A DNA stretch of 10,607 nt from Phycisphaerae bacterium (GTDB lineage: Bacteria; Planctomycetota; Phycisphaerae; Sedimentisphaerales; Anaerobacaceae), in the NCBI GenBank assembly GCA_030602845.1, contig JAUVYZ010000039.1, forward strand, positions 1 through 10,607. The letters are read 5' to 3'. The position numbers and the translations under genes are program-made. Shown here piece by piece: positions 1 to 5,546 of the stretch; positions within the stretch are counted from its first letter, which is position 1; each line of letters begins with the position of its first letter. The notes under the pieces are model-generated. The model was not told where the DNA came from, made no database searches, and worked only from the letters and a program-made list of their open reading frames with translations.

Positions 1-316
1 CAAACATAACCGTGCCCGGCCTGACCCTGGCGACCCAGAATTCGGGCTCACCCTTGCCTTTGCCCATTCGTGTTTCCAATGGCTTGGCACTTACCGGTTT
101 GTGCGGAAATATCCTAAGATAGACTTTGCCTTCACGATGCAAGAAATGAGTTGCTGCAACCCGGCCGGCTTCAATGTTCCTGGCGGTTATCCAGCTGTTT
201 TCCAACGCCTGCAAGCCGTATTCACCAAACGCTACAAAATTGCTTCTCGAAGCATTACCCTTCATTTTGCCGCGTTGGCTCTTACGATGCTTAACTCTTT
301 TCGGCATCATTACCAT
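1..316 (-). CDS. rplP: 50S ribosomal protein L16, 5' part (gene runs off the window)
   Basis: L16 sits on the 50S subunit near the A-site tRNA and helps order the peptidyl-transferase region. I translated it by hand from ATG at 314-316; it gives 105 residues of the usual ~137, so about the last 32 lie outside the window. Family signatures are PKRVKHRKSQRGKMKG near the N-terminus, FGEYGLQALE, the RIFPHKPVS segment and the conserved ETRMGKGKGEPEFWVARV stretch. The start reads MVMMPKRV; later ATGs at codons 3 and 4 are possible, but the AAAGGT Shine-Dalgarno-like stretch 7 nt before the first ATG favours 316. It follows rpsC after a 60-bp spacer that lacks the heptad repeat found between other genes of this operon. 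Confidence 0.95.
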   Translation of the reverse strand, partial: MVMMPKRVKHRKSQRGKMKGNASRSNFVAFGEYGLQALENSWITARNIEAGRVAATHFLHREGKVYLRIFPHKPVSAKPLETRMGKGKGEPEFWVARVRPGTVMF

Positions 317-376
317 TTTTTCAGACCTTTACAAACCTATATTTAAGGGAGTACCTTCTTCGAAAAAAGGCGACTT

Positions 377-1195
377 TCAACTTCCCTCTACACTTCCTTG
401 CTCTGAGGTATCAGCTTTTGCCGGAGGGGCAGCCGCATCAGCTTTGGCGGTGCTTTTGCCCTGTTGCACCGGCACAGATTTAGACCTGCCACGCCTCTGC
501 ATTGGGCCAATACGCCTCGGCGGGCGAGGTCGACGACGAGAGATTGGCTCAACCTCCTCGCCAAATTTGCCTTTATAAATCCAAACTTTAATACCAATCG
601 CTCCGTCTGTTGTTCTTGAAGTTGCTACAGCGTAATCTACATTGGCATCCAGGGTATGCAGCGGGATAGAACCCAGCTTCTGCGTTTCCCTGCGTGCCAT
701 TTCGGCGCCCGCCAGCCGTCCGGCACAGATAATTTTAACTCCTTTAGCGCCTGCGTTCATTGCCAATTCGCAATACTGCTTCATTGTACGCCTAAATGAG
801 GCCCGCTTACTTAGCTGTTCGGCAATTGATTCGGCCACCAAAGTAGCATTAAGGTCCGGCTCTTTTATCTCGATAACATTGACGGCTACCTTTCGGCCTG
901 TCATCTCTTCAAGCTCTTCTCGCAACCTATCGACTTCACCACCTCTTGGACCAATGACCACGCCGGGCCGAGCGCTGTGCAATGTTACTTTCACTTCGTT
1001 GCGTGTTCGGATTACTTCAACCTTTGCCACCGCACCTTTGGGCATATGACGGTTAAATTTCCTGTCAACATACCGACGGATTTTCTGGTCCTCGACGAGA
1101 AAAACGCCGTAATTAGCCTTGGGCGCAAACCAGGTGCTCTGCCATCCAAGCGTTATTCCTGTTCTAAAACCTATTGGCGATACTTTCTGACCCAT
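377..1195 (-). CDS. rpsC: 30S ribosomal protein S3, with C-terminal extension
   Basis: S3 is a head protein of the 30S subunit, lines the mRNA entry channel and contacts S10. The 272-residue protein starts MGQKVSPIGFRTGI, as usual. A KH-type RNA-binding domain follows with its GXXG loop as GPRG at residues 82-85, then the C-terminal domain beginning around KRASFRRTMKQ (130-140) and GAKGVKI. It is longer than the ~210-235 residues common in the family. The excess is a tail from about residue 220, first rich in Arg and Pro, then in Ala, Lys, Ser and Gln, which looks disordered and probably contacts rRNA on the surface. It ends with TGA. Its start is preceded by CGAGATACG-GGATT-ATG, a heptad repeat unit with weak ribosome-binding potential. 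Confidence 0.97.
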   Translation of the reverse strand: MGQKVSPIGFRTGITLGWQSTWFAPKANYGVFLVEDQKIRRYVDRKFNRHMPKGAVAKVEVIRTRNEVKVTLHSARPGVVIGPRGGEVDRLREELEEMTGRKVAVNVIEIKEPDLNATLVAESIAEQLSKRASFRRTMKQYCELAMNAGAKGVKIICAGRLAGAEMARRETQKLGSIPLHTLDANVDYAVATSRTTDGAIGIKVWIYKGKFGEEVEPISRRRPRPPRRIGPMQRRGRSKSVPVQQGKSTAKADAAAPPAKADTSEQGSVEGS

Positions 1196-1200
1196 AATCC

Positions 1201-1219
1201 CGTATCTCGTATTGCGTAC
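1201..1219 (-). repeat. Heptad repeat before rpsC
   Basis: Two to three degenerate copies of the minus-strand heptad CGAGATA/CGCAATA fill the spacer just upstream of rpsC. The last exact CGAGATACG ends 5 nt before the ATG. The same unit recurs before rplV, rpsS, rplB, rplC and in the fusA leader. Confidence 0.8.
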
Positions 1220-1252
1220 TTACTTTTTCCTTTTCACTTTTTCTTTTTTTCC

Positions 1253-1801
1253 TTACGCTTGTGTTACTGTTATATGTATGTGACAGGCCTTTTTGTTAAT
1301 AGGATGCGCTCTACCTCTGTCTTTCGGCATCCATCTTTTTGTGCCGATGCGGTTTCCTGCATCGTCAACACGAGCAGAGCTTACATAGAGATTATCAACG
1401 TCAGCCTGCTGCTCGTCGGCATCAGCAACGGCACTTTTTAGAATCTTGTCAATAATCGCTGCCGCCCGTTTTCTTGTGAACTTCAGGATATCCATTGCGT
1501 CCTGGACGGTTCGGCCGACTATTAACTGCGTAACCAATCTGACCTTGCGCGCCGACATTGGTGCAAAGCGATAAGACGAACGCCAGTCAGCTATATCATT
1601 TACCTCGACAGACAAAGCGGCCGCCAGGCGGCGAACATCACCTGCACGCGGTTCGGGCTTAAAAAGGCCTTTTTGCCAGTTTTTAACAGCCGCTGTTGCT
1701 TCCTGCCTGTTGAGACCTCCTCTGACAAGCTGGCTGGCTAACTGCTCCATGTCCATCTGTCGCTGCTGGCAAAGCTCTCTTAACTTATTAGCACTTAACA
1801 T
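1253..1801 (-). CDS. rplV: 50S ribosomal protein L22 with N-terminal HTH-like extension
   Basis: L22 binds all domains of 23S rRNA and lines the peptide exit tunnel. Residues ~76-182 are a complete L22 core: YRFAPMSARKVRLV, the middle ADADEQQADVDNL, and the tunnel hairpin KRWMPKDRGRAHPI leading to HIHITV. A usual L22 is ~110 residues; this one has 182. Residues 1-73 are extra and in the same uninterrupted frame. They look like an XRE-type helix-turn-helix: KLRELCQQRQM, MEQLASQL, then VKNWQKGLFKPEP followed by VRRLAAALSVEVNDI, which matches the order and spacing of XRE helices 1 to 5. No initiation codon exists at the start of the core, so the extension is probably translated. The ATG is preceded by CGAGATACG-AAAT. 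What the extension does (rRNA contact, autoregulation or other) is not shown by the sequence. Confidence 0.95.
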   Translation of the reverse strand: MLSANKLRELCQQRQMDMEQLASQLVRGGLNRQEATAAVKNWQKGLFKPEPRAGDVRRLAAALSVEVNDIADWRSSYRFAPMSARKVRLVTQLIVGRTVQDAMDILKFTRKRAAAIIDKILKSAVADADEQQADVDNLYVSSARVDDAGNRIGTKRWMPKDRGRAHPINKKACHIHITVTQA

Positions 1802-1805
1802 ATTT

Positions 1806-1831
1806 CGTATCTCGCAGCTCGTGACTCGTGG
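1806..1831 (-). repeat. Heptad repeat before rplV
   Basis: The 39-bp spacer between rpsS and rplV consists largely of degenerate heptads; the minus strand reads CGAGTCA, CGAGCTG, CGAGATA. The final CGAGATACGAAAT abuts the rplV ATG and is identical over 13 nt to the sequence before rpsS. Confidence 0.8.
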
Positions 1832-1840
1832 CCCGATTCA

Positions 1841-2110
1841 CTATCTTATTTTCTTGCTTGAATGACCTTTAAAAGTCCGTGTGGGTGAAAATTCACCCAA
1901 CTTATGTCCCACCATATCCTCGGTAACAAAAACCTTATGAAATATTTTGCCGTTGTGGACCATAAAGGTAAAGCCCACGAATTCGGGAATTATCGTGCAT
2001 CTTCTTGCCCAGGTTTTTATCGGCTCACGAGAGCCGGAACCAATTTGCCTGTTGACCTTGATAAACAACTTCTCATCAACGTATGGCCCCTTTTTAAGAG
2101 ATCTTCCCAT
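1841..2110 (-). CDS. rpsS: 30S ribosomal protein S19
   Basis: S19 is a 30S head protein that pairs with S13 and contacts the A-site and P-site tRNA region. The full 89-residue protein shows the family pattern from MGRSLKKGPYVDEKL through KTWARRCTIIPEFVG and FVTEDMVGHKLGEFSPTRTF to a short basic tail (GHSSKKIR). Length is normal (about 90). It terminates with TAG followed directly by TGA, a tandem stop. No real Shine-Dalgarno is visible; the ATG follows CGAGATACGAAAT of the heptad repeat, so initiation probably relies on coupling to rplB, a weak GAG contact, or both. Confidence 0.97.
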   Translation of the reverse strand: MGRSLKKGPYVDEKLFIKVNRQIGSGSREPIKTWARRCTIIPEFVGFTFMVHNGKIFHKVFVTEDMVGHKLGEFSPTRTFKGHSSKKIR

Positions 2111-2114
2111 ATTT

Positions 2115-2159
2115 CGTATCTCGTATCTCGTATCTCGCTTCAGGAGATACGTATTTCGG
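2115..2159 (-). repeat. Heptad tandem repeat with inverted copy before rpsS
   Basis: Three perfect tandem plus-strand heptads cgtatct (2115-2121, 2122-2128, 2129-2135) are followed by an inverted unit. The arms cgtatctc (2129-2136) and gagatacg (2144-2151) form an 8-bp stem with a 7-nt loop. The array fills most of the 69-bp rplB-rpsS spacer and ends 4 nt from the rpsS ATG. Confidence 0.9.
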
Positions 2160-2179
2160 TTCTACAGGACCAACTGTCC

Positions 2180-3013
2180 TCACCTTTTACTCTTACGTCT
2201 TCTGATAATCCTCTTGTTACTTGGATTTCTGGGATTTCTTGTCTTTCCACCTTTTGCCAGTACGCCCGTAGGTGAACAGGGATGCCGCCCACCGGCTCGA
2301 TGGCCTTCTCCACCTCCCAATGGGTGAGCAACTGGGTTCATTGCCACGCCTCTTACGTGAGGTCTTCGGCCCATATGGCGCTTTCGCCCGGCCTTACCGA
2401 TCCGTATATTTTGGTGGTCCGGGTTGCTCAGCCGGCCAATCGTCGCCCGGCATTCCTTGCGAATCATCCGCATTTCGCCACTTGGCAAAATGATGGTGAC
2501 CCAATTACCTTCTTTGGCCACAATTTTTGCAGCGCTTCCGGCGCCTCTAACCAGCTTTCCGCCCTGGCCGGCCGTCATTTCGATATTATGAATCTCCAGG
2601 CCCGCAGGAATCGCCTCCAGCGGCATTGCATTCCCAATCTTAGGTTCACAAGAGGCGCCACTTTCCAGCCGGTCTCCGGCCTTTATACCAAGAGGCGTCA
2701 ATATATATCTTTTCTCGCCGTCAGCATAGTGCAGCAGGGATATAAAACAATTTCTGTTAGGGTCGTACTCAATCGTTGCCACCTTTGCGGGGACACCGTC
2801 TTTATTACGTTTAAAATCGATAATACGGTAAATTTTTCTTGCCCCGCCGCCTCTGAACCGAGCGGTAGTGACGCCGTGATGATTTCTTCCGCCGGTCTTC
2901 TTTATCCGCCTGCAGAGCGACTTCTCGGGCCTGGTCGTAGTCAGTTCGGCATAATCATTTACCGAGCTGTTCCTGCGTCCGGGACTTGTTGGCTTATAAA
3001 CTCGAATACCCAT
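2180..3013 (-). CDS. rplB: 50S ribosomal protein L2
   Basis: L2 is a universal 50S protein needed for subunit association and for peptidyl-transferase centre structure. The 277 residues match the family length. It starts MGIRVYKPTSPGRR; the OB-fold part includes GGGARKIYRIIDFKR, and the SH3-like part contains WVTIILPSGEMRMI. The C-terminal motif reads GVAMNPVAHPLGGGEGH at residues 222-238. The usual bacterial form is NPVDHPHGGGEG, so Asp became Ala229 and the second His became Leu232, while the key His (E. coli His229) is kept as His230. SPTG (247-250) also replaces the common SPWG. The reading was checked on the DNA at 2285-2345. It ends with TGA, and its start follows CGAGATACG-AGTAAA. Confidence 0.97.
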   Translation of the reverse strand: MGIRVYKPTSPGRRNSSVNDYAELTTTRPEKSLCRRIKKTGGRNHHGVTTARFRGGGARKIYRIIDFKRNKDGVPAKVATIEYDPNRNCFISLLHYADGEKRYILTPLGIKAGDRLESGASCEPKIGNAMPLEAIPAGLEIHNIEMTAGQGGKLVRGAGSAAKIVAKEGNWVTIILPSGEMRMIRKECRATIGRLSNPDHQNIRIGKAGRKRHMGRRPHVRGVAMNPVAHPLGGGEGHRAGGRHPCSPTGVLAKGGKTRNPRNPSNKRIIRRRKSKR

Positions 3014-3019
3014 TTTACT

Positions 3020-3050
3020 CGTATCTCGTATTGCGTATAGCGTATTTCGC
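3020..3050 (-). repeat. Heptad repeat before rplB
   Basis: The whole rplW-rplB spacer is a run of degenerate heptads in phase; the plus strand reads cgtatct, cgtattg, cgtatag, cgtattt, cgc. The last exact minus-strand CGAGATACG ends 6 nt before the rplB ATG, and the first unit begins right at the rplW stop codon. Confidence 0.85.
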
Positions 3051-3329
3051 TTAGAACAAATCTATATGGAAATCGGGCTCCAGAAACACAACAGCTTTTT
3101 TCCAGCTTGGCGTGGAACCAACGGTCCTGCCTCTGCGGCGATGTTTGCCCTTTCGGTTAGCAGTTTTAACTTTGCGCACCTTAACACTGTATATTTTTTC
3201 CACGGCATTTTTTATCTGGATTTTATTAGCCTTTTTATTTACCTCAAAGGAATACGCACTTTTTGTATTCGCAAAGTGCATCCCCTGCTCTGTAATCAAA
3301 GGCCGAATTATTATATTATAGTCGTCCAC
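3051..3329 (-). CDS. rplW: 50S ribosomal protein L23, GTG start
   Basis: L23 lies at the exit of the peptide tunnel and is the docking site for trigger factor and SRP. The 92-residue protein has normal length. The N-terminal IIRPLITEQGM supplies Glu14, at the position of E. coli Glu18, which is important for chaperone docking. NRKGKHRRRGRTVGSTPSWKKAVV is represented by the basic loop at ~59-82 and the final strand. Translation starts with GTG at 3327-3329, 11 nt after the rplD stop; a CAGGT stretch serves as a modest Shine-Dalgarno. No heptad repeat lies before this gene, and the tight spacing suggests coupling to rplD. It ends with TAA. Confidence 0.96.
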   Translation of the reverse strand: MDDYNIIIRPLITEQGMHFANTKSAYSFEVNKKANKIQIKNAVEKIYSVKVRKVKTANRKGKHRRRGRTVGSTPSWKKAVVFLEPDFHIDLF

Positions 3330-3340
3330 ACCAATACCTG

Positions 3341-3976
3341 TTAATTTTCACCTGCCCGGTCTATGTTCAAAACAGACAAAAGCGCCTCTTTGGTGAACAG
3401 CATTTTCTGATGGCTGCAAATGGCGCCGGCGTTCAATTCAGCTACAGGGATAACAGCCACTCTCGGAATGTTTTTAGCTGATTTATAAAGATTTGCGTCT
3501 ACGGAGCTAATCGTCACGAGGCAACTGCGTTCAATCTTTAAATTACTCAGAACGCTTACAAAATCGCCGGTGTGCGGCTTCTCAAAGTTCAGTCCATCAA
3601 CCACCACAACGTTGTTACTCAAAAGCTTTGCTAATATTGCCGAGTCTCTGGCCAATCTTCTTTGCTTTTTAGGCATACGTTTCCGGAAATCTCTGGCAAC
3701 CTTGGCAAAGGTGACGCCGCCGCCGACACGTTTGCCGGTTCTGCGGTTGCCAACTCGGGCAAATCCCGTGCCTTTTTGCCTGAAGAGCTTTCTGCCCGAG
3801 CCGACCACCATACTTCTGCCTTTGGTTGCGGCTGTTCCCACACGCTTGTTGGCCTGATACATAACAATCGCCTGCTTGAGCAATGGGTATCTGACCGAGC
3901 CGCCCAAAGCCGACTCGTCGACCTTTACGCTGTCAACCTCCTGGCCATCTGTGTTGTAAACAGCCAAATCAATCAT
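3341..3976 (-). CDS. rplD: 50S ribosomal protein L4
   Basis: L4 binds 23S rRNA domain I and sends a loop into the exit-tunnel constriction opposite L22. In E. coli it also represses the S10 operon through the leader mRNA. The 211-residue protein has normal length. The tunnel loop is recognised by SGRKLFRQKGTGFARVGN (60-77) and RVGGGVTF (83-90). At the tip the common SPIW/SPLW is replaced by TGKR. The C-terminal Rossmann-like part shows DSAILAKLL, VVVDGLNFEKP and NIPRVAVIPVAELNA. Its spacer to rplC is 25 bp. No clear Shine-Dalgarno is visible before the ATG; the leader CGAGAACAGAAATTTAAAA is A-rich and only loosely heptad-like. Confidence 0.96.
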   Translation of the reverse strand: MIDLAVYNTDGQEVDSVKVDESALGGSVRYPLLKQAIVMYQANKRVGTAATKGRSMVVGSGRKLFRQKGTGFARVGNRRTGKRVGGGVTFAKVARDFRKRMPKKQRRLARDSAILAKLLSNNVVVVDGLNFEKPHTGDFVSVLSNLKIERSCLVTISSVDANLYKSAKNIPRVAVIPVAELNAGAICSHQKMLFTKEALLSVLNIDRAGEN

Positions 3977-4001
3977 TTTTAAATTTCTGTTCTCGAATTA
4001 C

Positions 4002-4649
4002 TCAGGCCTTTTTGGCACTACGGACGAAACAATAGCCGCCGGCGGGGCCTGGTACAGGACCTTTGACGACTAATAAATTGTTTTCTTCATCTATCGCTAC
4101 CAGCCTATGACTTTTCGTTGTAACCCGACGGTTGCCCATATGCCCTGCCATTTTCTTGCCTTTTTTTGGGCTTCCGCCGTGTCCGGCATCGCTGGCGAAA
4201 CTCGATATTGAGCCAGGCGCTCTGTGTTTTCGTTCCGTGCCGTGCGAGGCCGGGAAACCGCTAAAGCCATGCCGCTTCATCACCCCGGCGAAGCCTTTGC
4301 CTTTACTGGTACCTACAACATCGACAGATTTGTCCTCGGCAAAGACCGAGACGGTGATAGAATCTCCGACTTTGTACTCCGGTTCGACATCGTCCGGCAG
4401 TCGCATCTCTCTGACGAATTTCTTCGGTGCTGTATCGGCTTTGCGAGCATGTCCGATTTGTGAATTCTTTCTGCGCGAGGGCTTTACATCATCATAACCC
4501 AACTGAATGGCATTGTAGCCGTCAGTTTCGGTCGTCTTGACCTGCATAACGGCGCAAGGGCCGGCCTGTATGACCGTAACGGGCAGCAGCTTGCCTGATT
4601 CGTCATAGGCCTGAGTCATTCCAACTTTTTTTCCCAATAACATTGCCAT
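4002..4649 (-). CDS. rplC: 50S ribosomal protein L3
   Basis: L3 is an early-assembly 50S protein whose central loop reaches towards the peptidyl-transferase centre. The 215-residue protein is of normal length and starts MAMLLGKKVGMTQ. GTSKGKGFAGVMKRHGF (113-129) precedes the loop, HRAPGSI (142-148) lies in it, and KKGKKMAGHMG (162-172) closes it. Between these last two motifs the loop is about 4 residues longer than in E. coli and has no Gln to match the methylated Gln150. Two ATGs (codons 1 and 3) are possible starts; I keep the first. It is preceded by CGAGATATG-AGATA, a one-mismatch copy of the heptad element. It ends with TGA. Confidence 0.96.
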   Translation of the reverse strand: MAMLLGKKVGMTQAYDESGKLLPVTVIQAGPCAVMQVKTTETDGYNAIQLGYDDVKPSRRKNSQIGHARKADTAPKKFVREMRLPDDVEPEYKVGDSITVSVFAEDKSVDVVGTSKGKGFAGVMKRHGFSGFPASHGTERKHRAPGSISSFASDAGHGGSPKKGKKMAGHMGNRRVTTKSHRLVAIDEENNLLVVKGPVPGPAGGYCFVRSAKKA

Positions 4650-4677
4650 TATCTCATATCTCGTGAATCGTATCTCG
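4650..4677 (-). repeat. Heptad repeat before rplC
   Basis: Four degenerate heptads lie between rpsJ and rplC; the minus strand reads CGAGATA, CGATTCA, CGAGATA, TGAGATA. The last unit runs into the ATG of rplC. This is the fifth gene of the operon with such an element at its start. Confidence 0.75.
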
Positions 4678-4690
4678 TTTGAGACCCGAA

Positions 4691-5005
4691 TTATGCCTTA
4701 ATCTTTACAAAGACGCCAGCCGGCACCACCAAACGATTCAACACCTCGACCGTTCGCGCGTTGGCCTCGTGAATATCAATCAGACGTTTATGAGTCCTCA
4801 ACTCAAACTGCTCACGCGATTTTTTATCGATGTGGGGACTTCGCAAAACGGTGTATCTCTCAATACGCGTAGGCAACGGCACCGGCCCGCTGACACGGGC
4901 ATTGGTTTTTCGAGCGTGCTCCACTATCTCCTTAGCAGATGCATCAAGGGCCCTGTGGTCGTAGGCCTCCATTCTAATTCTTATTCTTTCGGTTTCAGTA
5001 GCCAT
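4691..5005 (-). CDS. rpsJ: 30S ribosomal protein S10
   Basis: S10 is a 30S head protein that also acts as NusE in transcription antitermination. It is the first gene of the S10 operon. The 104-residue protein has standard length. After the first strand (ERIRIRMEAYDHRALD, 6-21), the conserved SGPVPLPT loop (39-46) and YTVLRSPHIDKKSREQFE (51-68) are unmistakable. The C-terminus PAGVFVKIKA is typical. The ATG at 5003-5005 has a good Shine-Dalgarno, AGAGGA at 5011-5016, 5 nt away; this is the best ribosome-binding site in the S10 half. A promoter candidate lies ~60 nt upstream. It ends with TAA. Confidence 0.97.
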   Translation of the reverse strand: MATETERIRIRMEAYDHRALDASAKEIVEHARKTNARVSGPVPLPTRIERYTVLRSPHIDKKSREQFELRTHKRLIDIHEANARTVEVLNRLVVPAGVFVKIKA

Positions 5006-5031
5006 AACTTTCCTCTACACTGCCTGATTTC

Positions 5032-5052
5032 GCGGGGACAAATTATCCCTGC
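5032..5052 (-). promoter_or_regulatory. Leader hairpin before rpsJ
   Basis: The inverted repeat gcggggA...Tccctgc could form a 7-bp stem with one A-C mismatch in the minus-strand RNA and a 7-nt loop, 27 nt before the rpsJ start. It would fall inside the predicted 5' leader. A role in autogenous control, known from E. coli for L4 acting on the S10 leader, is speculative here. Confidence 0.3.
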
Positions 5053-5069
5053 AAACCTTAAAACCCTGA

Positions 5070-5097
5070 AGTATATCAACTTATAAACCAAAGACAA
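5070..5097 (-). promoter_or_regulatory. Candidate sigma70-type promoter for the S10 operon
   Basis: On the minus strand, TTGTCT (5092-5097, 4 of 6 matches to TTGACA), a 16-nt spacer and TATACT (5070-5075, 5 of 6 matches to TATAAT) are present, with an extended TGA just before the -10. The predicted start near 5063 would leave a leader of about 58 nt before rpsJ. Position and direction fit; activity is not proved. Confidence 0.55.
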
Positions 5098-5114
5098 AAC
5101 AAAAAAATTCACTC

Positions 5115-5144
5115 TTAGCGTATAGTTTTTCCATTATCCGCTAA
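5115..5144. repeat. Inverted repeat ttagcg/cgctaa
   Basis: Six-bp arms ttagcg (5115-5120) and cgctaa (5139-5144) can be lengthened inward by three pairs after one mismatch. No T-run follows on the minus strand, so it is not a standard terminator for fusA. Confidence 0.4.
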
Positions 5145-5183
5145 ATCTATCTTGTTTGATTTTGGCAGGAAAGGCCTCTTTTT

Positions 5184-5211
5184 ATTGATTATTGACAAGT
5201 GAATAATCAAT
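5184..5211. repeat. 10-bp inverted repeat attgattatt/aataatcaat
   Basis: Perfect 10-bp AT-rich arms (5184-5193 and 5202-5211) surround an 8-nt centre gacaagtg. It could be a hairpin or a dimeric protein-binding site upstream of the S10 promoter. No T-run follows on the minus strand. Confidence 0.5.
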
Positions 5212-5238
5212 CACAAAATTCGCCTTCCTTAAGAATTC

Positions 5239-5308
5239 GGGTTCGGACCAATTTGCGGGACCCCATTTTGCGGGTTCCCACTTTGCAAAAAATCGCAAAG
5301 TGGGGCCC
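5239..5308 (-). repeat. 15-bp tandem repeat with inverted copy (hairpin)
   Basis: On the minus strand two contiguous 15-mers, GCAAAGTGGGAACCC (5272-5286) and GCAAAATGGGGTCCC (5257-5271), are followed by a diverged unit starting GCAAATTGG (to ~5239). An inverted copy on the plus strand begins gcaaagtggg at 5295. Arms cccactttgc (5277-5286) and gcaaagtggg (5295-5304) give a perfect 10-bp stem with an 8-nt loop. No T-run follows. It looks like a small repeat element rather than a gene. Confidence 0.8.
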
Positions 5309-5335
5309 TGACCAAACGAAACCCCTGCGACCCTT

Positions 5336-5358
5336 CCAAAGCCATTCATCGGCTTTGG
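5336..5358. repeat. 8-bp inverted repeat ccaaagcc/ggctttgg
   Basis: Perfect 8-bp arms (5336-5343 and 5351-5358) with a 7-nt loop form a stable hairpin on either strand. It is one of several inverted repeats between fusA and rpsJ and is not followed by a T-run. Confidence 0.5.
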
Positions 5359-5484
5359 TGTACCCCTAAGTCTAACAGAGTACTTAATAAACCATCCCTG
5401 ACCACCAAATTACGGATATGCCACAGCCCAACTGGTTCACGCAAAGTCATCCCTGACAATGCTCGCTACGGCTGAAAAACCTGT

Positions 5485-5513
5485 AAGATATCACGCAAAT
5501 CAACCGATGTCAA
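5485..5513 (-). promoter_or_regulatory. Candidate promoter downstream of fusA
   Basis: On the minus strand, a perfect -35 TTGACA (5508-5513) is followed by a 17-nt spacer and TATCTT (5485-5490, 4 of 6 matches) with an extended TGA before it. Transcription would begin near 5478 and run through the hairpin-rich spacer towards rpsJ, giving a leader of about 470 nt or a separate small RNA. Confidence 0.5.
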
Positions 5514-5546
5514 CAAAATGTCGACAAAAATCCCGGCTCAAATATA

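Noticed and set aside
642..1441. Plus-strand open frames opposite rpsC and rplV
   Set aside because: They run antisense to well-identified ribosomal genes and resemble no known protein; they are shadows of the codon use on the other strand.
2282..3040. Long (252-codon) plus-strand open frame opposite rplB
   Set aside because: The complementary strand encodes a complete, conserved L2; the plus frame has no family features and no ribosome-binding site.
5192..5220. TTGACA on the plus strand as a promoter for rightward transcription
   Set aside because: The hexamer 17 nt downstream (aaaatt) matches TATAAT in only three positions and no gene lies on that strand; TTGACA is part of the centre of an inverted repeat.
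5277..5304. 10-bp hairpin as fusA terminator
   Set aside because: No T-run follows on the minus strand and it lies ~260 bp beyond the fusA stop; a repeat element fits better.
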